Assembly (NCBI RefSeq): GCF_003712195.1
Contig: NZ_RDSD01000006.1
Span: 62,001-126,000 of the forward strand
Direction of reading: 5' to 3'
DNA: 64,000 nt
Source of the DNA: Proteiniphilum sp. X52
GTDB lineage: Bacteria; Bacteroidota; Bacteroidia; Bacteroidales; Dysgonomonadaceae
This document shows, piece by piece, positions 49,596 to 59,029 of the stretch. A model generated the notes under the pieces. That model searched no databases. It worked only from the letters and a program-made list of their open reading frames with translations, and was not told where the DNA came from. Each line of letters opens with the position of its first letter. The first letter of the stretch is position 1. The translations under genes were made by a program, and so were the position numbers.

Positions 49596-50944
49596 ATGAG
49601 TATCGTTACGCTCTCTATGCTGGTTCTGCTGAGCATCGCGCTTATCGTGCTACTCACTTCGGTGACGAAACTAAACGCGTTTGCTTCGCTGTTTATCGTG
49701 GCCCTGTTGTTGGCCATGATCACCCTTCCCGACAAAGATGTGGTCCAAGTCCTTAAAGAGGGGTTTGGGAGCACCATGGCATCTATCGGGTTTCTGATTA
49801 TTTTCGGGGCGATTATTGCCGTGGTGCTGGAAAAGACAGGCGGTGCCATAAGCATCGCTAATTATATTCTGTCGAAGACAGGACAGGGTAAAGCCGCTTC
49901 AGCAATGGGCATTACGGGATTTGTCGTGGGATTGCCCATTTTCTGTGATTCGGGGTATATTATTGTGATTCGGGGTATATTATAATGAGTGGATTGGTAA
50001 AATCATTCAGCACGAAGGCCCGAATCGCATTGCCTTTTATCGCGTTTGTTTTGGCCACTTCACTCTATTCGGTACACTGCCTCACCCCCATACACCCCGG
50101 AGCATTGGCCGCTTCGGGAATTCTAAACGCGAATATCGGCATGCTGATATTGCTGGGGACACTTTTTGCCATTCCCGCTTCCATAGCCGCATTTCTTTGG
50201 ATCAAATGGCAAACAAGGAAAGATAGCTACCAAGAAACAGAGCCCTCCAAAGGTGAAATCGGGAGCCAAGAGCAATTGCCCCCGGTCGGTCTTTCGTTAT
50301 TACCTATCGCCACACCACTCATTCTTATAGCAATCGGCTCTTTCCTCGCGGTAATGAAAGTGCCCGAAACCCATTTGGCATTGAAAGGGTTGGCATTGAT
50401 AGGACAACCTATTATTGCCCTGCTGATTGGCACATTTTTATCACTGTTTTTATTGAAAAACAGGGCGGTGAAAAGCATCAATTCAATCCTTGAATCCGCC
50501 ATAGAAAAAGCAGGCCCGATCCTTATCGTAACCGGCGCGGGCGGAATGTTCGGCATGGTGATAAAAGAGACCGGCGTGGGCGCTTATGCCGGAGAGTTTT
50601 TTCTGCAAACAGGCTTAGGCCTTGCTGTTCCCTTTCTGATTGCTTCCATACTGAAAACCGCGCAGGGTTCATCAACCGTCGCGGTCATTACTGCGGCATC
50701 GTTCGTCGCACCCATGTTACCTGCACTGGGACTGGATTCGGAAACCGGAAAACTTCTGGCCATGATTTCGATGGGGGCCGGCTCAATGATGGTGTCTCAC
50801 GCCAATGATTCTTATTTCTGGGTGGTCGCCCGATTTTCCGGGATCAATTCCGACACCACGTTAAAAGTCTATTCCACGGCCACCATCGTGATGGGAATCG
50901 TTACCTTCGCGTGTGTATGGTTGACTTCATTTTTTATATTGTGA
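49596..50944 (+). pseudogene. GntP-family gluconate/glycerate permease split by a 20-bp tandem duplication
   Basis: Together 49596-49985 (129 residues) and 49985-50944 (319 residues) cover a complete GntP-type proton symporter of about 440 residues with 12 or more spans. TGTGATTCGGGGTATATTAT is present twice in tandem at 49944-49963 and 49964-49983. Removing one copy restores FCDSGYIIMSGLVKSFSTK in one frame, as expected for the GLPIFCDSGY family region. The first part now ends TAA overlapping the ATG of the second (TAATG), so reinitiation could still make two pieces. The companion glycerate kinase suggests D-glycerate or a sugar acid as the substrate. It is either a recent mutation, a reversible switch or an assembly error. 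Confidence 0.88.
49944..49983 (+). repeat. Exact 20-bp tandem duplication
   Basis: Two perfect copies of TGTGATTCGGGGTATATTAT abut each other. Twenty is not a multiple of three, so the duplication shifts the permease frame. It is short enough to revert by slippage. Confidence 0.97.
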
Positions 50945-50953
50945 TAAAATAAG

Positions 50954-52276
50954 ATGAGAAAGAAAGCCGAAGAAATATTTCTCGCCGGGGTTGAAAGTGT
51001 TTTGCCTGAAAAATTGATTCAAACACGAATAAAACGGAGTGGTGACATACTGCAAATTGCCGGTAAATCATACCCGTTATCCCGATTCAGGCATATTTAC
51101 GTTTTGGCAGCCGGAAAAGCAGCCGCTTTAATGGCTAAGGAAACCGAACGGATTTTAGGCGACAAAATAACAGGGGGGCACGTTGTCACCAAATACGGGC
51201 ACGAAACCCGTTTAAAATACCTGAATCTTACCCAAGCGGGACATCCGATACCGGACGCCGAAGGCGTGAAAGGGACACGAAAAATGGTGGACATTGCCCG
51301 GCAAGCCGGTGAAGAAGACCTGGTGATCTGCCTCATATCGGGCGGTGCGTCGGCACTGATGGCGGATTTCCCTGAAGCAACCACGCTCGATGACCTGAGA
51401 CACGCGAATGAACTGCTGGTAAAATGCGGTGCCGATATCAGCGAAATAAATGCCGTGCGCAAACATCTTTCGAAGGTGAAAGGCGGTCAACTTGCCAAAA
51501 CGCTTTATCCTGCAACCACCGTTTGCCTGATTTTATCGGATGTCACCGGTGACCGCCTCGATGTCATTGCTTCCGGCCCTACCTTCGGCGACACCAGCAC
51601 TTTTGCAGACGCGTGGGCGGTCGTCGAGAACTATTCGCTGGAAAATTCTTTCCCGCCTCCCATGCTGAACCATTTGCAAAAAGGACTGACCGGTTTGATT
51701 CCCGAAACACCCAAGCCGGACGATGCTATTTTCAGGAACGTTCAAAACCACATAATCGGGAATAACTTACTGGCATTGGAAGGCGCGTCGCGTAAAGCCC
51801 ATGAGCTTGGTTTTAAGACCCATATCGTCACCGACAAGTTGAAGGGAGATTATACGAGTGTGGCTGACTTTATTCTGAAAACAATCGAAAATCACCCACA
51901 AACTGCCGGCAAAAAGCCCGTTTGCCTGCTTTTTGGGGGTGAACCGACTGTAAAAGTCTCGGGAAATGGATCGGGCGGACGCAATCAGCACCTGGCTTTG
52001 TATTTATCCACTAAAATTGCCCGCGAGAAACAGATCACCATCTTATGTGCGGGGACAGACGGCACCGACGGACCGACCGATGCCGCGGGCGCCGTTGTGG
52101 ATAATGAAACGGTAGCTGCCGCGGTGAAGAGAAATATCGACCCCCGGATTTTTCTCCAAAACTCCGATTCTTACCATTTTTTCCAACAAACCGGCGGCCA
52201 TATTATCACCGGAAACACACGGACGAATGTAATGGATATGGTAGTAGTCGTGATCAAAGCTTTACCGCTTCCATAG
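50954..52276 (+). CDS. Glycerate 2-kinase, MOFRL family (GckA/TtuD type)
   Basis: A 440-residue cytoplasmic kinase converting D-glycerate to 2-phosphoglycerate. The N-terminal DUF4147 domain (about 1-240) contains YVLAAGKAAALMA, QAGHPIPDAEGVKG, LISGGASALM and LSDVTGDRLDVIASGPT. The C-terminal MOFRL domain (about 310-430) contains VCLLFGGEPTVKV, GSGGRNQHLAL and GTDGTDGPTDAAGA. All these motifs are intact. It begins 9 bp after the broken permease, so the two form an operon for uptake and phosphorylation of glycerate. The 3' end overlaps the convergent symporter gene by 15 bp. Confidence 0.93.
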   Translation: MRKKAEEIFLAGVESVLPEKLIQTRIKRSGDILQIAGKSYPLSRFRHIYVLAAGKAAALMAKETERILGDKITGGHVVTKYGHETRLKYLNLTQAGHPIPDAEGVKGTRKMVDIARQAGEEDLVICLISGGASALMADFPEATTLDDLRHANELLVKCGADISEINAVRKHLSKVKGGQLAKTLYPATTVCLILSDVTGDRLDVIASGPTFGDTSTFADAWAVVENYSLENSFPPPMLNHLQKGLTGLIPETPKPDDAIFRNVQNHIIGNNLLALEGASRKAHELGFKTHIVTDKLKGDYTSVADFILKTIENHPQTAGKKPVCLLFGGEPTVKVSGNGSGGRNQHLALYLSTKIAREKQITILCAGTDGTDGPTDAAGAVVDNETVAAAVKRNIDPRIFLQNSDSYHFFQQTGGHIITGNTRTNVMDMVVVVIKALPLP

Positions 52277-53653
52277 TTTCTCCATCTCTTCAAGCGATTT
52301 ACCTTTGGTTTCAGGAACCATCTTCCATACAAACAATGCTGAAATGACAGCCATCAACCCATAAAAACCATAAGTCATTCCACTGCTGAATTCCATCATG
52401 GCAGGGTATGTAGAAGAAATCAAATAATTGGCGAACCACTGAAAAGCAACGGCCACCGCTACGGCCTGCCCACGGATCTTGTTGGGAAAGATCTCTGATA
52501 TCAGCACCCAACAGATCGGACCCCACGACATCATAAATGAGGCTGTATATATAATGATGAATATCAATGTGCCAACACCTATAATGTTATTAAAGGCCAA
52601 TGCCGATATGGCAAACATGCCTATGGCCATCCCTATCGATCCTGTAATGAGAAGCGGTTTCCTGCCCCACTTATCCACGGAAAGAATAGCGACAACGGTG
52701 AAGACAACATTCACAAAACCCATTACGATAGTCTGCAACATTGAAGCATCCTTGGCCGCTCCCATACTTTCAAAAATACGGGGAGCATAATAAAGCGCCA
52801 CATTTATCCCCACGAATTGCTGAAAGACCGATAAAAGAACACCTATAATTATCACTATTTTCCCATATGAGAATAGCTTTGCCCTTTCAGTTGTCTGCCC
52901 CACAGAGTGCTTAATCTCCGAGAAAACCGCTTGCGTTTTCAGCTTGTCGCTATAAATTTTGTTCAAAACCGACATTGCCTGTTCATTCCGGTTTGACAGC
53001 ACCAGAAACCTCGGCGTCTCGGGAACCAGAAGTAATAAAATCCCGAATAATGCCGCAGGAATAGCTTCCGAGGCAAACATATACCTCCATCCCACGGCAT
53101 TTATCCATTCCATACTCTGTCCATATGCGATTGCCCAATTCACAAAGTACACCACCAACATCCCGAGGATAATGGCAAACTGGTTGAATGAAACCAGTCG
53201 ACCGCGGATATCAGCCGGCGCTATCTCGCTGATATACATGGGCGATACTGCCGAGGCAAGCCCTACCCCGATACCGCCGAGGATACGGTAGAGATTAAAT
53301 ATCAGCAGTAATTCTGTCGAGGGTTCTCCCCTGGTAAAGAAGAATGTTTCCGGATAACCCGATCCTAAGGCGGAGAGGGAGAAGAGTAGCGATGCAAATA
53401 ATAATGTCCTCTTACGTCCAAGGCGATTCGAAAAGAATCCCGACAAAACTCCCCCGATGATGCAACCGATCAATGCACTCGACACTGTGGCTCCATGTAT
53501 CAGGGAATTCAGGCCCAGCGGTCTGATAAGAAAGGTTTCGATAGATTTCTCCGCTCCCGAAATAACCGCCGTGTCATACCCGAAAAGCAATCCCCCCAAG
53601 GTGGCCACCATTGTGATACCAAACAAATAAGGTTTATTATACTGTTTTATCAT
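52262..53653 (-). CDS. xylE: Sugar porter MFS transporter, XylE-type D-xylose:H+ symporter
   Basis: A 463-residue inner-membrane transporter with 12 spans. Sugar-porter motifs are complete: GYDTAVISGA in span 1, NRLGRKRTLL in loop 2-3, GGIGVGLASAVSPMYISE with DIRGRLVSFNQ, VPETPRFLV, QQFVGINVALYYAP in span 7, GPICWVLISEIFPNKIRG in span 10-11, and VPETKGKSLEEME at the end. It lies after xylA and xylB in the same orientation, so D-xylose is the likely substrate. A structured RNA segment and a 14-codon frame separate it from xylA. Confidence 0.92.
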   Translation of the reverse strand: MIKQYNKPYLFGITMVATLGGLLFGYDTAVISGAEKSIETFLIRPLGLNSLIHGATVSSALIGCIIGGVLSGFFSNRLGRKRTLLFASLLFSLSALGSGYPETFFFTRGEPSTELLLIFNLYRILGGIGVGLASAVSPMYISEIAPADIRGRLVSFNQFAIILGMLVVYFVNWAIAYGQSMEWINAVGWRYMFASEAIPAALFGILLLLVPETPRFLVLSNRNEQAMSVLNKIYSDKLKTQAVFSEIKHSVGQTTERAKLFSYGKIVIIIGVLLSVFQQFVGINVALYYAPRIFESMGAAKDASMLQTIVMGFVNVVFTVVAILSVDKWGRKPLLITGSIGMAIGMFAISALAFNNIIGVGTLIFIIIYTASFMMSWGPICWVLISEIFPNKIRGQAVAVAVAFQWFANYLISSTYPAMMEFSSGMTYGFYGLMAVISALFVWKMVPETKGKSLEEMEKLWKR

Positions 53654-53656
53654 GTT

Positions 53657-53758
53657 TCAGAAAATAAAACAATGAAAGCGGGTGCCCGACAAAGTCTTCA
53701 TGGGTTCAGCCTCCTGACGGATGGGGAGGAAGACCAGGACACACTACTCTTTCATTGT
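53657..53758 (-). ncRNA. Candidate cis-acting RNA element between xylA and xylE
   Basis: Read on the minus strand, a closing stem ACAATGAAAG (53758-53749) with CTTTCATTGT (53678-53669) encloses two more helices. One is GTCTT-CCTCC with GGAGG...AAGAC around 53734-53695; the other is CGG/CCG at 53688-53679. The closing stem is followed by TTTATTTTC, as in a terminator. Within it an ATG at 53701 opens a 14-codon frame (MKTLSGTRFHCFIF) that stops 3 nt before the symporter ATG. It may be a terminator, an attenuator or a riboswitch-like element; I know no named family that matches. Confidence 0.45.
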
Positions 53759-53768
53759 AGGTTTTGTT

Positions 53769-55100
53769 TTAGATATACATATTCACAATTGCCTCATACA
53801 ACTCCTGCTTGCCGCTGATCTGTTCCGGTTCACGTCCTGATGCCAACGCATATGCACGCATCTCTTCCAGTGAGAGCTTCCCTTCCTCGAACTCTTTGCC
53901 TTTGCCGCTGTCGAAAGAGGCGTATCTCTCTTTCCGCATCCGGGTGTAGGGCGACTCCTCAAGGATGGCCGCGGCCGCCTCCAAAGCACGCGCAAAGGCA
54001 TCCATACCGGCAATATGCGCGATGAAAATATCTTCCAGATCAGTAGAATCACGACGGGTCTTGGCATCGAAATTTGTCCCGCCTCCCTGCAATCCTCCGT
54101 TTTGCAGGATGACAAGCATGGCTTGTGTCAGCTCGTACACATCCACAGGAAATTGATCGGTATCCCATCCATTCTGATAATCACCTCTGTTGGCATCAAT
54201 AGATCCAAGCATACCGGCATCCGCGGCGCATTGCAGATCATGTTCAAACGTATGGCCGGCAAGGGTGGCATGGTTCACTTCAATATTCAGTTTGAAATCC
54301 TTATCGAGGTTATGGGCGCGAAGAAATCCTATCACGGTTTCCGCATCATAGTCATATTGGTGTTTAGTGGGTTCCATCGGCTTGGGTTCGATAAAGAAAG
54401 TTCCTTTAAAACCCTTTGCTCTGGCGTAATCGCGTGCTTTGGCAAGCATCATGGCCAGATGCTCTTTTTCACGTTTCATATCGGTATTCAGCAGACTCAT
54501 ATAACCTTCGCGTCCTCCCCAGAATACGTAATTCTCACCTCCCAGCTCGATGGTGGCGTCCAGGGCATTCTTGATCTGGGTGGCGGCATAAGCCACACTG
54601 TGGAAGTTAGGGTTGGTAGCCGCACCGTTCATATAGCGCTTGTGACCGAAGACATTGGCCGTGCCCCAAAGCAGCCTGATACCGGTCTCGCTCATTTTCC
54701 GCTTGATATAAGCCACAATGGTCTTGAGATTGGCTTCATACTCCTCCAGAGTATCGGCTTCATCTACCAGATCCACATCATGGAAACAGAAATATTCGAT
54801 ACCTACTTTCCGCATGAACTCGAAACCGGCATCAACTTTCTTTTTAGCTCTTTCCATCGCATCACGACCGTTGTTCCATTCAAAATCTTTGGTCTCCACT
54901 CCAAACGGATCTCTCGCTTCGGCGCAAAGCGTATGCCAATAAGCCATTGAAAATTTGAACCAATCCTTCATCTTGCGTCCGTAAACCACTTTTTCGGCAT
55001 CGTAATAGCGGAACGCCAACGGATTTTTGCTCTCCTTACCTTCAAATTCTATCTTTCCAATTCCGGGAAAAAATTCCTCTATTTTCTTTTCTACGTCCAT
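53769..55100 (-). CDS. xylA: Xylose isomerase
   Basis: This 443-residue cytoplasmic TIM-barrel enzyme interconverts D-xylose and D-xylulose using two divalent metals. Family landmarks are present: [16 protein letters not shown], the catalytic His-Asp pair in [12 protein letters not shown] (about 100), [20 protein letters not shown], the metal ligands in [18 protein letters not shown] (about 233) and [18 protein letters not shown], and [16 protein letters not shown] (about 310). Length is normal for the group II bacterial enzymes. It lies 37 bp after xylB. Confidence 0.97.
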   Translation of the reverse strand: MDVEKKIEEFFPGIGKIEFEGKESKNPLAFRYYDAEKVVYGRKMKDWFKFSMAYWHTLCAEARDPFGVETKDFEWNNGRDAMERAKKKVDAGFEFMRKVGIEYFCFHDVDLVDEADTLEEYEANLKTIVAYIKRKMSETGIRLLWGTANVFGHKRYMNGAATNPNFHSVAYAATQIKNALDATIELGGENYVFWGGREGYMSLLNTDMKREKEHLAMMLAKARDYARAKGFKGTFFIEPKPMEPTKHQYDYDAETVIGFLRAHNLDKDFKLNIEVNHATLAGHTFEHDLQCAADAGMLGSIDANRGDYQNGWDTDQFPVDVYELTQAMLVILQNGGLQGGGTNFDAKTRRDSTDLEDIFIAHIAGMDAFARALEAAAAILEESPYTRMRKERYASFDSGKGKEFEEGKLSLEEMRAYALASGREPEQISGKQELYEAIVNMYI

Positions 55101-55137
55101 AATGTAAATTTATTAAAAGATTATTATACTGATTATT

Positions 55138-56616
55138 TTATGAAATCAGGGATTTCCAGCGTTGGTATGCATTCATATATTGACCTTTATTCTTATTATC
55201 GGGCTCCACGGTCATGATTTTCTTCAATGAGGAGAATGCTTCTGTAGGCGACGCATATATTCCCGCACCGATACCGGCAGCTTTTGCCGCACCTGCCGCT
55301 CCGTCGGTATCGAACAGTTCGATGACCGCGCCGCTTACTGAGGCAAGCGTTTCCCTGAAGAGCGGACTGAGGAACATATTGGCATTTCCCGCACGAATGA
55401 CCCGGATATCCATCCCGATCTCCCGCATGATCTCCATTCCATACTGGAAGGCAAAAACGATTCCTTCCTGGGCCGCCCGCAACACATCGGAGCGGGAATG
55501 AATATTGAAATTAACACCATGGAATGAGCAGTCCACATTCCGGTTTTCCAGTACGCGCTCCGCACCGTTCCCGAAAGGGATTACCGAGAGGCCTCTTGCG
55601 CCGATGGGCGATCGCGCGGCAAGTGCATTCATCTCATTGTAATCTACCTGTCCCGGCATGATGTTTTTCTTTATCCATGAATTCAGAATACCCGTCCCGT
55701 TGATACAAAGCAAAACTCCTAATCTTGTCAAATCGGGTTTGTGATTGACATGCGCAAATATATTCACCCTCGAAAAGGGATCATATCTTACCTCATCCAG
55801 TACTCCGTAAACCACACCCGATGTACCGGCGGTAGAAGCGATCTCTCCGGGATCAAAGACATTCAGGGAAGCAGCATTATTGGGTTGGTCTCCTGCCCGG
55901 TAGCTGACCGGCGTTCCGGGCGATAGACCAAGCTCTCTTGCCGCGGAGTCAGACACACGGCCTTGTATGCCGAATACCGGCGTTATATCGGGGATCAGCT
56001 CTTTCTCGAATCCGAAATGATCCAGTATCTCCCGCGACAGACGATTCTCTTTGAAATCCCAGAATATTCCTTCGGACAATCCCTCCACAGTAACCGATAT
56101 CTCATCTGTCAACCTCATGGCAATGTAATCGCCCGGCAACATGATCTTGTAAATACGCTCATATATCTCCGGTTCATTCTCCTTTACCCATGCCAGTTTT
56201 GAGGCCGTAAAGTTACCGGGAGAGTTCAATAGATGGGATAAAACCTTCTCTTGCCCGATTGAATGAAAAGCCTTCTCTCCAAAAGGTACTGCCCGGCTGT
56301 CACACCAGATAATAGATGGACGTAGCACCTCCCTGTTTTTGTCTACCATCACCAATCCGTGCATCTGCCATGAAATACCGATGGCCTTAATATCCTGAGG
56401 GTCTGCTTTCGATTGTTTGAGTAACGAAGCGGTAGACAACCTCAGGTTAGTCCACCACATCTCCGGATCTTGCTCGGCCCATCCGGGCTGTTCAGCATAC
56501 ATCGGCATCTCTGCCTTGGGATAAAAATCGGATGTCACGGTTTTTCCGGTTTCAATATCCACCAGCGCGGCTTTCACGGATGAGCTGCCTATATCATATC
56601 CTAATAGATACATCAT
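55138..56616 (-). CDS. xylB: Xylulokinase, FGGY family
   Basis: This 492-residue kinase phosphorylates D-xylulose to xylulose 5-phosphate for the pentose phosphate pathway. The FGGY ATPase motifs are visible: LLGYDIGSSSVKAALVD (phosphate 1, residues 3-19), GISWQMHGLVMVD, a W-C-D segment SIIWCDSRAVPFGEK (about 105), RAGDQPNNAASLNV (about 240), and VIRAGNANMFLSPLFRETLA (adenosine region, about 410). Two ATG codons in a row are possible starts. It is the first gene of the xylB-xylA-xylE group. Confidence 0.94.
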   Translation of the reverse strand: MMYLLGYDIGSSSVKAALVDIETGKTVTSDFYPKAEMPMYAEQPGWAEQDPEMWWTNLRLSTASLLKQSKADPQDIKAIGISWQMHGLVMVDKNREVLRPSIIWCDSRAVPFGEKAFHSIGQEKVLSHLLNSPGNFTASKLAWVKENEPEIYERIYKIMLPGDYIAMRLTDEISVTVEGLSEGIFWDFKENRLSREILDHFGFEKELIPDITPVFGIQGRVSDSAARELGLSPGTPVSYRAGDQPNNAASLNVFDPGEIASTAGTSGVVYGVLDEVRYDPFSRVNIFAHVNHKPDLTRLGVLLCINGTGILNSWIKKNIMPGQVDYNEMNALAARSPIGARGLSVIPFGNGAERVLENRNVDCSFHGVNFNIHSRSDVLRAAQEGIVFAFQYGMEIMREIGMDIRVIRAGNANMFLSPLFRETLASVSGAVIELFDTDGAAGAAKAAGIGAGIYASPTEAFSSLKKIMTVEPDNKNKGQYMNAYQRWKSLIS

Positions 56617-56747
56617 TCATTGATTTACAAATTATTTATATTTCACATGCTCATTTCTTTGATCATTTCTCATCGCTCCAGGCGATCACGGAACAAAGCC
56701 CAGCAGATTCAGTGCAATTTCCACTTGTAGAGGAAGCAAAAATATCA

Positions 56748-56846
56748 TCACATGACAAATCCGTTGAATCCTCCGTCTATGGTGATGGTTGCCTGTACCT
56801 CCTGTGATAACGACCACTCTTCCGTTTATGCTGAATAAATTTTCCA
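56748..56846 (-). pseudogene. 99-bp remnant of an SDR oxidoreductase gene (internal deletion)
   Basis: On the minus strand an ATG at 56846 encodes MENLFSINGRVVVITGGTG, the N-terminal strand and glycine-rich NAD(P) motif of short-chain dehydrogenases. Directly after this, in the +2 frame, the sequence reads QATITIDGGFNGFVM and stop (56750-56748), the C-terminal TGQ-x-I-x-IDGGF motif of the same family. Some 700-750 bp are missing between. Both edges share ACAGGC, so deletion at a microhomology is likely. The N-terminus resembles D-mannonate oxidoreductase-type SDRs used in glucuronate catabolism, which fits the adjacent alpha-glucuronidase gene. The rest of 56617-56903 shows no gene. Confidence 0.8.
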
Positions 56847-56903
56847 TATTTTGTTTTTTTGATCTTCAAGTGTGATTTCGGCGCATCTATGTTTTGTCAG
56901 GTC

Positions 56904-58943
56904 TCAGTGATGATGTTTCAAATCCAGTTTTACCTTTTTCAGGTCATCCAATTCATGCACGGGTCGTTCGATATCATAAGGAATCGGCTTTCCGGAATAG
57001 GTCTGGAAATACAGAAGGCAAGCATCTTTCCACCAGACAGCATCACGCGACTGTATTTTCAACCGCGACTGCACATGACGGAAACGTTCTCCGTCGATGT
57101 ACCTCTCCATCCTGTCCCATATTTTCTGGAATTCGCGCACCTGTCGCACACCGGTATCGTATCGATAACAAAGCTCGTCCCATAGAGTACGGCCGTTCTT
57201 CATCGGATGGTCCCAGGGCAGATGATGGAACCAAAGGAGAAGATCTTCGGGGCAGGTTGCGATATCGTTAAAATATTCCTTTAACGGAGCATGATACTGC
57301 GAAACGGCATCGCTGCCCCCGGTCGTGCGGTCGAATCCGATCCCCTTTTCACCGGCGTTATGGTAATACCGGGGCAACCAGTCCGGACGCGCGCCGGGAA
57401 TATCGCACCACGGTTCGGGTCCATAGTGGTGATCCCATGCAAAGATATGGTGCAATCCCAACGGCATCATATAATTGACGGCGGCGTCCCATGAGTGGAG
57501 CATCATCTCTTTCACGGGAGTGACGAAGGCCTGGTCGCGGGTAAACGCCATGCGCAGCCACTCTTCGGCGATCTCGTCTGCCGTTAACTCGCAATTCCAT
57601 GCCAGCCGGCCGAAGGCATACCAGTTTGCCTGCGCAAAATGGTGCCCACACCAGTTAATATCCTCTCCGATATTTGCCACGCCCGCAATGGCACTTACGG
57701 GATGGGGGAAAATAGTGCCGTCGGTTGTCTTGGCAACAGTCGCGCCTTTCCCATTGCAATAGGTATCACTTTCAAAGAACTCTTTCCACTGGGGCGCCAA
57801 AAATACCAGATGGTTGGAGAAGCCGAGATATTCCTGGGTAATCTGCAATTCAGGCATCAGGGCTGTATTCTTCATTCCGCCGAATAGCGGACTGAACGGT
57901 TCCCGCGGCTGAAAATCTATCGGCCCGTTCTTTACTTGCAGGATCACATTGTCTCGAAATTTCCCATCCAAGGGTATAAATTCCTGATACGCCTGTTTAG
58001 CGCGATCCTCGTCGCCAGGATGATAAACGAATGCGCGCCACATCACAATACCCCCATAGGGTTTCAGCGCATCCGCCAGCATATTGGCTCCATCGGCATG
58101 TGTACGGTCGTAATCCTGGGGACCGGGTTGCCCTTCGGAATTGGCTTTCACCAGAACCCCCCCGAAATCGGGGATCAAACGGTATATCTCCCCGATCTTA
58201 TCTCGCCACCATCGTCGCACCCCGGTATCCAGCGGATCAGACCCGGAAAGCCCGCCCAATATCTGCGGAGATGAAAAGTTGACCGATAAATAGACCTTTA
58301 TACCGTAAGGACGCAGAATATCCGCTATTACTTTCACTTTGCGCAGGTAATTTCCTGTCAATATACCGGGAGAGGCATTCACGTTGTTCAGCACCGTTCC
58401 GTTGATGCCGATCGAAGCGTTGGCCCGCGCATATTCCTTGTATCGCGGAGATATTTTTTCGGGTAGTTCATCCCATTTCCAGATGGAATATCCGGCATAC
58501 CCGCGTTCTACCGTGCCGTCGAGGTTATCCCAGTGGTTCAGCAGGCGCAAATCATATGCGGGGGATTCTTCCACCTGCAGCGCGCCGTTGTCGTTTTGCG
58601 TATCCTGTAAACGCAACAAATGGTAGGCTCCGTAGAGTAATCCCAGGTCGGAGGCCGATTGAATATGGATTCCCGTTTGCTTCTCGCCGGAAATGACATA
58701 GCCCTCCTTTCCCAGGTTTCGCAACTTTTTATTTTGGTGTAAGGAAAGGTGTACCGCTCCACCTTTCCATCGCTTTTCCAGTTCCTCAACCGCAACGCTT
58801 ATGGCCGGACTTTCCCTGTTGGCTTTCACCTGGGCCTGGGCGGTCATTTCGGCACGAAACCATAAACGGCTTCCATCCTCCGCTTTCAGGCATCCCGCGG
58901 AAACACACCACCAGAATACTATATATAATACGGTTCTATTCAT
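56904..58943 (-). CDS. aguA: GH67 alpha-glucuronidase, exported
   Basis: A 679-residue enzyme that removes (4-O-methyl-)glucuronic acid from xylo-oligosaccharide ends. The signal peptide (VLYIVFWWCVSAGCLKA) indicates export. An N-terminal domain (about 22-140) is followed by the catalytic TIM barrel (LRLLNHWDNLDGTVERGYAG, about 135; VKANSEGQPGP with the acid Glu, about 265; FQPREPFSPLFGG with ITQEYLG for the base residues, about 350), and by the helical C-terminal domain (FHHLPWDHPMKNGRTLWDEL, about 585). It lies 86 bp downstream of the GH43 gene in the xylan cluster. Confidence 0.95.
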   Translation of the reverse strand: MNRTVLYIVFWWCVSAGCLKAEDGSRLWFRAEMTAQAQVKANRESPAISVAVEELEKRWKGGAVHLSLHQNKKLRNLGKEGYVISGEKQTGIHIQSASDLGLLYGAYHLLRLQDTQNDNGALQVEESPAYDLRLLNHWDNLDGTVERGYAGYSIWKWDELPEKISPRYKEYARANASIGINGTVLNNVNASPGILTGNYLRKVKVIADILRPYGIKVYLSVNFSSPQILGGLSGSDPLDTGVRRWWRDKIGEIYRLIPDFGGVLVKANSEGQPGPQDYDRTHADGANMLADALKPYGGIVMWRAFVYHPGDEDRAKQAYQEFIPLDGKFRDNVILQVKNGPIDFQPREPFSPLFGGMKNTALMPELQITQEYLGFSNHLVFLAPQWKEFFESDTYCNGKGATVAKTTDGTIFPHPVSAIAGVANIGEDINWCGHHFAQANWYAFGRLAWNCELTADEIAEEWLRMAFTRDQAFVTPVKEMMLHSWDAAVNYMMPLGLHHIFAWDHHYGPEPWCDIPGARPDWLPRYYHNAGEKGIGFDRTTGGSDAVSQYHAPLKEYFNDIATCPEDLLLWFHHLPWDHPMKNGRTLWDELCYRYDTGVRQVREFQKIWDRMERYIDGERFRHVQSRLKIQSRDAVWWKDACLLYFQTYSGKPIPYDIERPVHELDDLKKVKLDLKHHH

Positions 58944-58965
58944 TATTCCACCTCAATAAATTCCG

Positions 58966-59001
58966 GATTTCAAGATTTCAGATTCAAAATTCAAGATGCT
59001 G
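58966..59001 (+). repeat. Heptad repeats upstream of the GH67 start
   Basis: Units GATTTCA (twice), GATTCAA, AATTCAA and GATGCTG follow each other with one extra base at 58973. They begin 22 nt from the aguA ATG. The rest of the 86-bp gap (59002-59029) continues with CTTTCCA-like units, so the whole spacer is repeat-like. Confidence 0.6.
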
Positions 59002-59029
59002 AACTTCCCCACCTTTCCACTTTTCCACT

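Noticed and set aside
49985-50944. A separate short permease gene starting at 49985
   Set aside because: The upstream 129 residues and these 319 residues are one GntP protein; the break is fully explained by the 20-bp duplication.
54015-54950. A 311-codon plus-strand open frame
   Set aside because: It is antisense to xylose isomerase, a fully conserved enzyme; the product resembles no protein family.
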